This document shows, piece by piece, positions 34,161 through 46,340 of a stretch of DNA of 64,000 nt. How positions within the stretch are numbered: position 1 is the stretch's first letter; every line of letters begins with the position of its first letter. Source of the stretch: Nissolia schottii. Lineage: Eukaryota; Streptophyta; Magnoliopsida; Fabales; Fabaceae. The stretch covers positions 251,887 to 315,886 of the forward strand of contig QANU01005526.1 of assembly GCA_003254905.1 (NCBI GenBank). Reading direction: 5' to 3'. The notes beneath the pieces were generated by a model that saw only the letters and a list, made by a program, of their open reading frames with translations, had not been told where the DNA came from and made no database searches. The translations under genes were made by a program, and so were the position numbers.

Positions 34161-35776
34161 TTTTATTTTGGTTTAATTAAGTTTTTAATCCCTGTAATAT
34201 TAAAAAGTTTGTGTTTCGTCCCTCCGTAAAATTTTGTCCCTGTAAAAAATTTTTGTTCGTTTTTAGTCTCTATTGTCAGTTTCGGTTGGACGGCGCTGAC
34301 GCGGTCGTTAACTTCGCCACATGGCATAACCCAAAATTTCAAGGGTTAAATAAGTTTCTAATGCCTATAATATCAAAAATTTTGTGTTTGGTCCCTCTAA
34401 AATTTTTTGTTTGGATTCATTCATTGTAAAAAAAATTTGTTCGTTTTTAGTCTCTGTAAAATTTTTTTGTTCATTTTTAGTCCTTGCCGTCTATTTGGGT
34501 TGAACGACGCTGACGCGGCCGTTAACTCCGCCATGTGGCGTGCCACTACGTCCCGAAGCTGCCCTCTCTCGACCACTACATCCAAATGGGATGCCTCTTC
34601 AAATCACCGTCTCTAACCTCCCATACTCTCTAACCACCTGCAAAGATGCCAGCATCAACTTCATACATGCTGCCGCCACTAAACTGTCCGTCGTTGACCT
34701 CCCCGATGGACTTCTCTCATATATTCTTCCACAAACTCTTCCCCTTAGACGAGAACCTCAGCTACACCGGCCATTTCTCACCGGTCGCGACCGTCCAAGT
34801 CATCGATTTTTTTGACGGTGTCTTCATCGGCGCCGCCATAAACTGGACCTTCACCGATAGAACCTCCTTCTGGCACTTCTTCAACACCTTCACTGAACTC
34901 TCTAGTGGAGCTGCTACACCCTCGAGGCTCCCGGACTTCAACTTCGAGCCCATCCTGATGCATTCTCCGGTTGTCGTACAACGGCATCAAGGACGACTTC
35001 GGTGCTGACGAACCATTGCGCTAGAGGATATTTAGTTTCAACGGCGAAGCCATTCGTAGCATGAAAGCAACAATGAACACCGAGTTGATGAGGAACAAAC
35101 CATACGACAATGAAAAAGTTGAGATTTTGTCGTTTCAGTCCCTAAGACGAGAGAGCGTGGTTGGGTGGGGAAGAGAAGAGAATAGAGGGAGTGCTTTGGG
35201 GAGAGAGAGGGGGTGGGGTGTGGAAGAGAAGATGGGTTGGGGGAAGACGGAGAGGGTGCGAGAGAGGGAGTCTTTGAGGCGAGGGATGAGAGTGTGGGAG
35301 GGGGGAGAGCGATTTGAAGAGGCATCCCGTTTGGATGTAGTGGTTGAGAGGCTTCGGGATGCAGTGGCAAACCACGTGGTGAAGTTAACGGCCACGTCAG
35401 TACCGTCCAACTCAAACTGACGGCAGGGACTAAAAATGAACAAAAAAATGTTACAGGAACTAAAAACAAAAAAAAATTACAAGGGCTCAATTCGAACAAA
35501 AAATTTTAGAAGAATCAAATACAAAATTTTTGATATTATAGAGAGTAAAAACTTATTTAACCTTTGAAAATTTGGGTTATGCCACGTGGCACGCCACTTG
35601 ACCTGACATGTCACGTGACGAAGTTAACGATCACATCAACGTCATCTAACTCAAACTAACGGCAGGGACTAAAAACGAACAAATTTTTTTTACAAGAACT
35701 AAAAATTTTATGGAGAGACCAAACACAAACTTTTTAATATTAGATAGGCTAAAAACTTAATTAAAACTTTTATTTT
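34161..35776 (+). mobile_element. Pack-MULE (element 34170-35767) with perfect 9-bp target duplication
   Basis: The ends are GGTTTAATTAAG and, inverted, CTTAATTAAAAC. TTTTATTTT flanks the element exactly at 34161-34169 and 35768-35776; 9 bp is the Mutator-superfamily duplication length, though this low-complexity word is weak on its own. TIRs are very long, 34170-34637 against 35283-35767. They can be followed inward past the paired CCACATGGC/CCACGTGG blocks to CCACTACATCCAAA (34571) and its complement at 35329-35342. No transposase is present. The unpaired middle carries a BAHD acyltransferase fragment. Confidence 0.85.
34642..35144 (+). pseudogene. Captured BAHD acyltransferase fragment inside the Pack-MULE
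   Basis: Pieces in order match the N-terminal half of plant BAHD acyltransferases of the At3g50280-like group: DASINFIHAAATKLSV, then in another frame LFPLDENLSYTGHF, then FFDGVFIGAAIN, TDRTSFWHFFNTFTELS, and finally RIFSFNGEAIRSMKA and EILSFQSL. Family members use HxxxD for catalysis with acyl-CoA; here the His position is Trp (TGG 34844-34846) while the Asp is kept (34856-34858), and Gly after it is Arg. A frameshift near 34715, another after about 34965 and an in-frame stop near 35020 break it. The DFGWG half of the enzyme is missing. The introduced sequence keeps a higher GC content than its surroundings, and it cannot encode an active enzyme. Confidence 0.82.
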
Positions 35777-36851
35777 TTATTTTCGACAACTAGTTTCTAC
35801 AGAATATAGGTATACCCTTAAAAATGTTGAGGTCCCGTAGAAACTCTAGTGGGAGAAAAACTCCATCATTAATTCTGGCTATAAATTACCATATATAAAC
35901 CTGCAGACCCAAACGCACGCTACATTAACAGCCCCTTCAAGGTGCAAAATATGGGTTAGATTTTTGTTGTCCAAGTAAGCTAACTAGATTGTACCTATCA
36001 TTACTTTTATTGAGACACGACTGCTACACACACAACATTATATATATAAACAGAGATTGGTATTTACGTGTTTGGATTGTGATTAATAAATATCTTAGCT
36101 TGGGTTTTAGTCGTATAGAAGGGGGCACCGTGTTCAAGTTTGCTTTCTCTATACAGAGAGGTATTGATTTTGCTGTGCCAATTTTGTGGACTATATGCTA
36201 TACTATATATCTTCAAAAAAATTCCTATTAGTAAACCCAAAAAATTGACCACCAATTTACAATCACGTAGAAAAATAAACATTGTAAAATAAAGAAATAA
36301 ATATGATAAAATAAAGAAACAAATATTTTTACCAAATATTTATGTGTGTACAAACACACATATATTTAATAATATTTGTCTATTTATTTGATAATATTTG
36401 TTTATCTATTTTTATGTATGCATGAACACACTTATGTTTAATATTACTCGTTTATGTATTTGATAATGTTTATCTATTTTATAATATTTATTTATTTTCA
36501 TGATGTAAATAAAATGTCAATTTTTGTGGTGTAACGGAACAACCTCTGTATCCTTTGCTCCCCAAATTGAAGGGAATCGTTTTCAGATGGTGGTATATTT
36601 GCATCATTTTACTTTCTTATCTCAGTAGACGCTTAGATTGTTTTTGGTCAAAATTAGATGCAGCAATAATTTGTGTGTGGCTCGAAGCCTCAAATAATTG
36701 TGGAGCTATTAATACATTGAGTAGTGCTTTAATTTTAATACGAAAATTTATAATGTGAGACGGATTCGGATAGCTAATTACATTTTGTTTTGAATTTGAA
36801 TTTTTTAAAGTGAGAGAATCTATTTAAAAGTGAGAAAATGAAGGTACATCT
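35777..36851. other. Intergenic, no gene recognised
   Basis: Short frames at 35989-36282 and 36555-36758 overlap on both strands and have no recognisable domain. Repeated TTTATTTGATAATATTTGTTTA-like phrases occur at 36365-36490. Confidence 0.55.
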
Positions 36852-37167
36852 TTAAATTTTGGGTTAATTAAGTTTTTAGTCCCTGTAATATGAAAAAATT
36901 TGGTTTTAGTCCTTCATGACAAGTTTTAGTTCATGTAAAATGTGAAAATTTGATTTTGGTCCCTGTGGGCGGTTGGTAATGGACGGTGATGACATGTCAG
37001 TTAACCCGTCATCAGGGACTGTTTCTACATCACCGTCCATCACCAACCGTCTATAGGGACTAAAATCAAATTTTCACATTTTACAGGGACTAAAACTTGT
37101 CATAAGGGACTAAAACTAAACTTTTTCATATTACAGGGACTAAAAACTTAATTAACCCTTAAATTTT
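36852..37167. mobile_element. MULE-type foldback MITE (element 36861-37158) with perfect 9-bp target duplication
   Basis: TTAAATTTT flanks the element at 36852-36860 and 37159-37167. The ends GGGTTAATTAAG and CTTAATTAACCC are perfect inverted repeats, and complementarity continues for most of the 298 bp: AAGTTTTTAGTCCCTGTAATA pairs with the right arm, and ATGGACGGTGATG (36978) with CATCACCGTCCAT (37030). Its ends share TTAATTAAGTTTTTA with the Pack-MULE at 34170, so it is a short relative. A transcript would fold into one long hairpin. Confidence 0.9.
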
Positions 37168-37655
37168 TAAGTAGGATCCACACACAACACTACACTTCGT
37201 CAATTCGAAGTGAACACTCTCCACCATTTTCTCACTATTGAGAAACTTTATTGATTTATTATACTTAATTCATTCATTTCTCTTTAATTTTAAAAATACT
37301 AAATGATACCAAAAATACTAAAGGAGAGCAACTTTGTCCTTTTGAGTAATATATATATGTGTATGTATATATTTTTTTTTTTTCGCTATCGCGATAGTTC
37401 AACTCAATTATCAAGAAAGAAAACTAATTTCTAAACATGCCTTCTTTTAAATTGGTGTCTATTTTAAGAATCATACTTAGATCCCGTTCATTCATGAACC
37501 ATGCGTTTTGGGAAATTATCACTAGAAGCTCCCAAGTTTATAAGTGCGAGCAAACATATTTAAAGGAAGAAACTGAGAAGGATACATAAAGCATTTACAC
37601 TCACATTCTAATTTCAATTCACGTTCCAAATCTGTAATTGGTCATCAAAAATAAA

Positions 37656-39878
37656 TGTAGCACCCCATACCAACATCACAGCCTTAATTAACTATAGGTG
37701 ACTCAAGGGGACAAGACCTTCACACGGCTCCCCCACCTTGAATTCTCATCTCAGTACAATAATTGGTAGTTGGGATGAGAATCTACCAAATGATCACTTT
37801 TTCCATGTATAATGCCCTAAGTGAAGAGAAATAATGCAGTGTTTTCCAAATGATCACTAGAAATAATGCATGATCAAATAATTTCAAAAACCATTGCATT
37901 TTAAATAATTAAAATTAAAATTAATGGTGTGTAAGGTACTTAAACTATGCATTAAATATAGTTAAGAACCATCCTAGTATTTATCTCCCCAAGTGACACA
38001 TTTTCAAGTTTTCTGTGGTATTGGTCAGTGCCAAGTACACAAAGATCATAAGCTTTTGCCAAGTTCGCTGTTTCAGTACCCGTGAAGTGAACATATCAAT
38101 GAAAAAGTGATTTGAGTTACCCCACCATTGTAAGGTACTCTCCTAGAGACGGGGACAATGGTTTGAACTTTGGAGCAAATGAGTGTACCAACTTTAAATG
38201 ACGTGACCACTCTGGATTCAGCCAGAGGATGTGCTACTCATAATTATAGAGATGGTATCATGTTATTGTTCTGCACCACTCTCTTTTTTTTACTATTTTT
38301 CTTTTTATAAAAATTTTTGCTCGTTATTTTGCTTTCCCCATTAATTGCTTGTTATGTTTTCTCTTTAATGATCTTTCGGGTCTGACATAGACATGTTTTA
38401 AAGAATGAGGATGTTACTAAAATACCACTAATACACAAACAAATTATCAATATACTCATATTTCTAAACATTTAATAAAACTATCATTGTTTTGGCTGAC
38501 GTGACATTCGCACCCTGCGTGCCGAGCCACGTCAGATTCGCTAACACGTTTGGTAAATAGTGCTGAGATTCGCCAACATGGTTGCCAAATCCAATACGAA
38601 TTCGCCAACCGGGTTAGTTAGTCTTGGCCCACTACCCAAGTACTTAGGCCATGACAGTTGGGGATAAACTGTCCGAGTCTATAGATTCCTAATAGTTAGA
38701 CCTAATCTACAGGATACATGACATCGGGTATTATGGGTTGCCATCTCCGGACTTTACGGTCTTGCTCTAAATCTACATGAATCCTATTCTACTTTACAAT
38801 CGTACAAGGTATATTAATGTCAACGTAGATTGTCACTAACTTACAGTTCTATCCTAGATATACTCCAATGAAAATAGTTTTGAATATATAGCATGATCAT
38901 CATAACATAATCCTTATACTGATAATATGACATGACTTAATATCTTTAAGTGTTTTATCTTTGAAAAATAAAGGTACACTAAGATCTCATGCTTAGGGAG
39001 GTTCCCAAGTAAAAGAGGTGCGTTACAATGGACATCTTAAGTGTCAAGTCTTGTCCTTAGCCAAAACATTTTCTTAACATAAGTCTTCTCCCAGCAGAAT
39101 CTTTCCTTAACCATGATCCTTTGTTAAGGATTTTACTAAACAATATGAATATCTATATCACTTAATACTAATCATACATATACAACATGAATATATTTAA
39201 TGTAATAAAACATGTGGTGCCATGTAATTCTAAAAATAGTTTCATGATTAAACAAAAGAATAACTAACTTCATAAATACATAAATAAAACAATAAATTCC
39301 ACCTCCTAGGATTTTATAAAACATTCATAAATATAATAATTCTAAAATAAATAAATAAATTTAAAATAAGTACATGGTCTAAAAGTGACCGTGAAGAAAG
39401 TCGCTCACCTGAAAATGGCTGACCGCTAAGGAGCACTAAGTTGGGATCTCGTGACACCTTACGTAGAGGCACTACTTCGCCAAACACAGAAGACGAGAGG
39501 GAGAAAGAAATAAAAAATATAACTAGAGCAAAAAGTTTCACAAGAGTGTTACCTCTCAAGCTCTAGAGTGAATTAGCAAGTCTAAACACTCACCGGAAGC
39601 CTCTATATATACGGGGAGGAGGAGACCCCCTTCTATAGCTGCAAACAATGTGAGACTAATTCTTGCACTCGTCTCGCGCGAGATGAACCTTGTGAACATC
39701 ATCTAGCGCAAAATGAGTTCCAGAAACCACTTTTGTTCTCTGGCGACATCATCTTGCGCGAGGTGCTATACATCTCGTGTGAGACATTCCCTGTGACTAG
39801 CATCTCACGCGAGATACACCACGTCTCGCGCGAGATTTCCCCATTTTTTTTCTACTTCTTCTTCTAAGGGTCGTCACA
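37656..39878 (-). mobile_element. LTR (Ty3/gypsy-like), minus orientation, with nested fragment
   Basis: Read on the minus strand it starts TGTGACGACCC (39878) and ends GGGGTGCTACA (37656), the usual tips of plant Ty3/gypsy LTRs. Its first 500 bp closely match the plus-strand sequence at 59656-60118, including CTATATATACG-type TATA sequence and the following CCTCTACGTA segment. It carries TCTCGCGCGAGA palindromes (39672-39683, 39824-39835, plus variants). The flanks ATAAA and TTATC do not match, so it is not a clean solo LTR. 38395-38625 inside it resembles one end of the foldback element at 57944 (GCTGACGTG, ATTCGCCAAC). Confidence 0.65.
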
Positions 39879-39883
39879 TTATC

Positions 39884-40390
39884 GATACCTCAAGGCATGT
39901 CCAAGACAAGGCCTTTTCTTCTCCTCTGCCTTCGCCCTCAATCTCAAAGACTATGCTAACTCTGATTGGGGAGGATGCTTAGACACTCAACGGTCCACTA
40001 TAGGCTTCCTGGTCTTCCTTGGGAATTCTCTATTGTCATGGAAGATAAAGAAGCAAGCTGCTATTAGTAAATCATTCATTGAGGCAGAATATCGAGCTCT
40101 CTCTGTTGTGACAAATGAGCTCACTCGGTTCCAGTCCATTCTATAGGATTTTAAAATTCAAATTGATCCAGAAATGGTTTACCATGACAATCAATCGACC
40201 ATATACTTATTCTCCAATCTCACTCATCATGAATAATCTAAACATATTGAGATAAATTTTCATTTTATCCACGAAAAGGTTTCCAGTGGAGTAATTTGAT
40301 TGAGCCATGTGAAGACTCATCATCAGATGGCCGATTTACATACTAAGCCTCTGCCACATTACAAAATTTCAACCATAATTAAGTAAGTCT
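39884..40390 (+). pseudogene. Ty1/copia RNase H remnant
   Basis: Translation gives RYLKACPRQGLFFSS, DWGGCLDTQRSTIGF, ISKSFIEAEYRALS, VYHDNQSTIYL and HQMADLHTKPL. This is the C-terminal RNase H of copia pol, with the DWxGC and EAEYRA motifs. Several stops (after QSIL, after THHE, and later) kill it. The upstream pol is absent because the LTR at 37656-39878 abuts it. A purine run at 40497-40507 (AAGAAAAGGGG) may be its polypurine tract. Confidence 0.85.
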
Positions 40391-42735
40391 GGAATGTTAA
40401 ACCTTTAACTTCCAACTTGTAAGCATTCTATTAATTTGTTATCATTTTTACCACCTACGAAACACATCTTTTCCTATGAGCCTTGAAATGAGTAAGAAAA
40501 GGGGGAGCCAGGTGGGGACCCCGACTTACCTAATAAAAATGATAATGACAATTGACGATTATATTGAAAATGGCAGCATTTTGGCAGGTCCTGTGTGGAA
40601 CATTGCAGAATATGCTTCTACCATGTCTTCATTTCATGCATGAAAACAAGCAGAAAAACCATGTTTTCATTTCAAAGTGAGTGAAACCAATTACGAAAAG
40701 ATATAGTAGGTTTTCGCCCACATGATTTGGCTCAACTTTTATCAACATTTCACATAAAAGCTTCTAAAAATGAACATGCTTTCTAACAATTATTCAACCA
40801 TCAAAAGGCTTTTCAATATGAATTCCTTAAATCCTCTGGCCTACTTGTGACCTATGAAACATCGTTTTCTGTATAAGAGATCTATTAGTAGCTTCTTATT
40901 CGTTTGCCTCAGAAAGAGAAATATATATATGTGCATGTTTGTTTATGAGAAAAAGGATATTAATGCATTATTTGGTTTCTTCCTCTTTCATATTGTTAGT
41001 GAGTGGCAATTTGAATTGGAATTTTCCTTTTAGAAGCTTTGTTTGTCTTGTTTAATCGTTTATGTATGCTCTCACTCGTCCTACTCTCTTGGCACCCTTT
41101 GCTATTACTCGACACATAACATGAATTGTAAAAATGCCACGCTCTTCTGATGGTATTTTGCATCTTATATTTAGAGTTTTTATTTAGAATGGTAACATTT
41201 GACATGACACATAATTATGTAAAATTTTTGACCAAAATCATTCTTACAAAATATAAAAATCAATCACATTTGTTCCTCTGTTATGTGCAACGTCAACTGT
41301 TACCATTAAAAAAAGTGATAAGGGATTAATCTTTGTATTTTGCAGGGACAACTTTGACAAAAAAAATAATTTGTAGGGACAAAATTAACTGAAGTGAATC
41401 TACAAAGACAAAATTGGGGGTTTAGTCTTTTTTTTTTATATATAATTGAGATTATTAAAGTCCAATAATATCACTTTATCACGCTTTAGCTAGTTTACGA
41501 TAGAAATTCAGAAAAGATTTCTTTGGGAAGGCCAAAGTAATAAAATGCATGGAAAGATTAAAATAAGAAGAAAAAAAAACTTTTGAAGGACTTGGTCTAA
41601 CAATAAAGAAATTTTTATATAAATAAACTTCTTCTCAACTATATAAATTAAATCAACCTTTTATATAACATATATAAAAAGATATGTATATTTTAAAATT
41701 AAGGTTAACGATATTAAAAACTAATAATACATGTTAAAAAAAATTAGGGCAAATAACATTCAAAGTTCCGTTTAACTAAAATAGCAACTAACTCCACTCT
41801 TCGTCCAAAATAGCATCCCACCCCATTTAGTAACTAGTCATTGAGGCTACATTTGATTATGGGGTATAAGACCAAAATACACATAAGGAGATAGACATAA
41901 CAAAAAGTCTTATTTAGTTTTGATTCAGTTAGGGAGTATTATACAAGGCACAATTTATTGCATCTGCATTTTGTTTAGTTTTATGGTGACAAGACACAAA
42001 AAAAATGACAAAAGATATTAAATACCCTTTTGTCCACAAAATTATTTATAAAAAAGGGGGGTAAAGAGATTAATCCAGACCCTTCTTCTTCTTCTTGTTC
42101 TTTTTTTTTTTTTTCTTGAGTTGATCAAGAAAAATTAAACTCCAATTGGGAATTGGAACAAAGGAATCTGAAAGGCAAATTTGAATAATCAAACTAGATA
42201 AACTACAACGAAGACAATCTGCAACACCAGTTATCAAATTTTAACTTTTCTACTTTTTGTATTTTGGGGATTTTTTTTGGGGGTGTATGAACTGAACAAG
42301 AAACAAATTCTGAAGTGGAAGAGACAGAAACAATGAATCTAAAAGGAGAATATGAAATCGTGAAGATTGAAACTAGAAGGAAAATTGAAGCAATGAGTCC
42401 GAGCTTAAAAACAACAAACTGCTATTTGCCCAAAATTTTAAATAAGTTTTTGATCCCTAATAAATTTTTTCTTTAGCTTTGGTTCAGTTTTTCTTTTTAT
42501 TTGATTTTAGTCTATGCCGTTGATTATCCTTGTCAACTTGTTGGCATGGTTGACGAACCTCTAGCTCAGCGCTCCTACTAATCTACATCACATGTAACAT
42601 GTGAGTGGCACATGTCATACAACCAAAACTCCCCTCAAAACCCTACTTGTTTCACCACTATTCATTCCACAGCAAACTAACTCTAAAATTCTGACCTTAC
42701 ACCTTTTTCACTCTAATCTCCCCCACCCTCTCTCT
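40391..42735. other. Intergenic with decayed repeats, no gene recognised
   Basis: The first few hundred bases may be the copia 3' LTR. 41220-41430 has TTGACCAAAATCATTC and GTAGGGACAAAATTAAC phrases like the arms of the foldback elements at 30041 and 36861. 42430-42600 has another such arm (AAGTTTTTGATCCCT). None has a resolvable partner arm or target duplication. Confidence 0.5.
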
Positions 42736-42739
42736 TACA

Positions 42740-44276
42740 CACTAGAAAAACACTATTATAGTCAGAATTATTGATGGATTTAATCCAATCGAAGCTACCG
42801 ATGGATTCTGAGCAAAAAAATGTTGGTAGTGCCTTCTCAGACAACGTTTCCAAAACTTACCAACGAAAAAATAATTTGACACTAAAAATTCTGAAGGTAA
42901 TGACGATAATTTTTATTTATTATTGTTAGAGTTTAACCGACGGAATATTCTGTCGATATTTGAATTTTGTTTGGGCGATATTGTCGTGTTCTTGAAACGT
43001 GGAATTCAATTAATGTCGTCACTAATGGAAAATGCAGTTGGTATTGTTGCAAATTTAAAAAATGTTCAATTAATGAGTTTTGAAGTTATCAACAGAAACT
43101 TCCGTCAGTCGCCATATTAGCATATATACTTACACATTCCTATCTTATCATTCTCACTTTCCTCTCACTCTCTTCCCCACCACACCCACAGGCCCCACCG
43201 CTCTCCACCACATCCTACTGTTATCATAGCCATCACTGCCACCACTGACTAAGCTACTGAGCCCACCCTCTGTTGCTACCAACCCAGCCCCCACTGTTGC
43301 CACCATCAACCCCCACCATCGAGCCAACCACTGCCATCACTACTGTAATTCATTTTTTATTTTTTGCTTTCTATTTTATCTTTTGTTGTTATTTGTTTGC
43401 TAAGTGGGTCAGGGATTGAGTTTGAGGTTAGGGTATGTTTTCTCACTATTATGTTTGAACTTGATTTTATTGATGTATGTTAGAATTTGGATTATGATTT
43501 AGGGTTTTGATCTATGGTTTGTGTCCTCAACCACTCGTTCCATTCAAGAAATTCAAGTTTTGAGGTATTCTACTAGCTGTTGACATCCAAGATCGACGAT
43601 GGAGACTGTGAAAATGGGTCAGTGATGGCTCAACGCGAGTTTTGTTCTGTCACAAGTCAAGCCTTATCAGGTGTAGAGGAAGAATGGTGATAGGTAGTCA
43701 GATGATAGACAATACTCAACTTAGGTTTTAGAAGTTCTAGGGTTGTTTATTGGGTGTATCATCTGGAGGAGGTACCAATCCTCCTCTCAAAGCAGAGGAT
43801 CATGTTTGTTTATCAACCCTTTCAGATCGAGAAATCATCAATCTTGTAAGGTGAAGAAAAAACATACCTATCATATGATGTACCAATATTAAATATAAAT
43901 GTAATATTTTAGGGGTTTAGGGTATGAAGTATGTAAGAGATCATCCTCTAACAATTAATGATATTTATATTAATTTATTGCATTTAAAATTTAATTGTTT
44001 TATTAGTATTTATTAATTTACAATGTAAATAATAATAAAAAATTAAAAAAATCACTAATTACCGACCATATTTTCCGTCACTAAATTGGTGACAGATTAG
44101 TCTGTTTCCGACAAACTTGGGCATCGACAATGACGTTGGCGGGTTCCAAAATACGTTGGCTACAGCTACCAACCAGATACTTACTGACAAATTCATGACA
44201 TCGGTAACTAAGGAATCTGTTGGTAATATACATAATTTTGTTGGTATTTTCGATGCTATTTAGTATTTTTCTAGTA
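42740..44276. mobile_element. CACTA-like non-autonomous element
   Basis: The left end is CACTAGAAAAACACT; the right end read inversely is TACTAGAAAAATACT. Subterminal DNA at both ends is rich in short palindromic GACGGAATATTCTGTCG-type and 'ccgacggaa/ttccgtc' motifs (42940-43115 and 44060-44215), the classic CACTA pattern. The ~1-kb interior holds no transposase. One terminal base appears changed and no clear 3-bp target duplication is left. Confidence 0.65.
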
Positions 44277-45465
44277 GTACTTCCCCTCACATTTATCTCC
44301 CTTGCCCCTACCCCTACTAGAGATAGTAATGAGTACTAGTGCTAGCAGATGCATGTCCCCACTCCTGATATCCATTCCCATCATAGGTATCCATTACTTG
44401 TTACCGACAGAGATTAGAATCCTCATAGATATCTATAGGTATTTGTCAAAAAAAATTCATAACAAATCAATCCTAATAGTTAAAATATAATGCGATCCTA
44501 TTGATTACTACTAACACATTACAATTTAAATTAATAAAATACATCATAAAAGTTCAATAATATTTTTTATAAGTAAAGGGAAGGAGAAAAAGGGAAAGGA
44601 TGGGAAGAGAATATGAGTTCTTTATTTATATAATTATGGGTATTTAAGTAATTTTATGCATTAGCATGTATTTAGTGGGTACCCATGTACAGGATGGGTA
44701 TCTCATCTACCACTCCCATCCCCATTAGCAAGCACGTACCTTGCGTGGGTTCAAAAATGGTCCACTAATTTGTATTCATCAAGGGTAATACCCACATGTA
44801 CCCATGTTTGTAATTTTTTTTTGGTCATCCTTATTAAGAATAGAAGTAGGTCGGGCCAAATTAGGCTTTGACTTAAACAGAACTAGCTTGCATCACAATT
44901 AATAATTACGGTAAAGTGACAAAATTTTAGCTGTAAAAATTCAACTTCAAGAGACATTTTACGAAATATATTTTAAAACAAATTATACCAATAAAAAATA
45001 ATATAAAGTTGTGTTAAGTTTATTAATTGAAATAAAATTATTATAATTTATTTCTAACTTTTTAAACGTATATAACTTTTATGAAAGTGACTTTGGGTTG
45101 GATTGAGCTAACCCAAAATATAACCAACACTTGGTATAAAAATAGTGTTGAATTGAACTCTAACTCAATTAAATAAGTTTTAGGTCGGGTAAGGTATTGG
45201 GTTTTTTGGTACACGATCAAGATATCCACTTGTATGGGTTCGGTGACTGATCCCTCGTTGGCTTGTAAGCACCTCTAAAGATGAGACATTTAGCTTGAAA
45301 ATTTAAAGCTGCTTCATACCCAAAGTTAGAGATCAAATCCTTGACATTTGGTTAAGAAAAGACGAGTCCTTTCCACTCCACCACACCCCCCATGTTAAGC
45401 AATTGGGTGATGCTGGATCACAAACATCCCCCCTAATACATATCATGTATTTATATAACTGCTTA
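44277..45465. other. Intergenic, no gene recognised
   Basis: 44300-44800 repeats phrases about GGGTACCCATGT and GATGGGTATC. GTAAGCACCTCTAAAGATGAGAC at 45265 recurs in diverged form near 52588, so both belong to a dispersed repeat I cannot name. Confidence 0.5.
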
Positions 45466-45469
45466 GAGT

Positions 45470-46340
45470 TAGTTAGTATTTCAAGTTAGTTTAGTTAGTT
45501 AATAAGCTATTATCATAGCTAAGCTAGTTAGTTAGCAGGGTGAAGTTATCTCATGTAACTCACCTGTAAAATTCATGGAGCGGGCATATGAGCTACATCC
45601 TCACTTGTATATAAGCCTAATCTTAATGAGAAACACTCACGTGATGCATTTCATCATTTCCGTCTTATTATGGTATCATTGATAAAGTTTTCTTTTGCAA
45701 CAAGTTTCTATGTTTTTGTTTCCCATTTGGCTCTTCTTCTTCCTCTTTCCCATGCCAATTTCTCTACACTTTTGCCATGGCAGAAGATCCTACGATCCCG
45801 TTCTTTAGTCATCAATCGAAATCTCCTGGTGGTGTTCTTGTTTCTCAGCCTATTACTAGTGAGAACTATACATCGTGGAGTTGCGCCATGCAAATTTCTC
45901 TCTGGGTCAAGAACAAAATTTCGTTGATCGATAGCTCGATCATGGAACCAAATGCTCTGAGTGATCATGTCCTGTTTCATGCTTGGATGTGTGGCAATAA
46001 TATAGTAATATCTTGGATCTTGAATTCGGTTTCCAGAGAAATTTGACCAATTGTGGCTCATTATTTAGCTTATGAGATTTAGTCTAATCTCAAAGATCGA
46101 TTTCAATAAGATAATGGCCCTCGTTTGTTGCAAATTTTGTGTGATCTTTCTTCCTTAAAGCAAGGAAGTGCTTCTATTAGTGAATATTTTACCATTTTTA
46201 AAGCGCTTTGGGTGAAATTAAACTATAGTTTTCTCAATTATGCTCATAAAGGGGAATTATGCGAAACTCATTAATTAACCATCAAAATCACACAATTTTG
46301 GTATGAAATGTTCAATTATGGATTATAAAGATGTGGGGTA
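45470..46340 (+). pseudogene. Ty1/copia 5' remnant: LTR end and gag
   Basis: LTR-like DNA with tandem GTTAGTTAG words and a TATATAAGCC box (45608) runs into TTATTATGGTATCA, which resembles the copia 'TGGTATCA' primer site (tRNA-Met). Gag follows from MAEDPTIPFF (45777): GVLVSQPITSENYTSWSCAM and NNIVISWILNSVSREI match the copia N-terminal gag family. The frame then hits stops at about 46046 and 46081 before SLKQGSASISEYFT. No pol follows. Confidence 0.8.

Noticed and set aside
35038..35499. Minus-strand 153-codon frame, and other frames at 34762-35443
   Set aside because: They read the TIR arm and antisense of the captured BAHD fragment in the Pack-MULE; Pro/Ser/Leu-rich artefacts.
39314..39559. 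Minus-strand 81-codon frame with a convincing signal-peptide-like N-terminus
   Set aside because: It lies in the leader part of an LTR; the homologous LTR copy at 59940-60060 does not keep the frame, so the hydrophobic stretch is coincidental.
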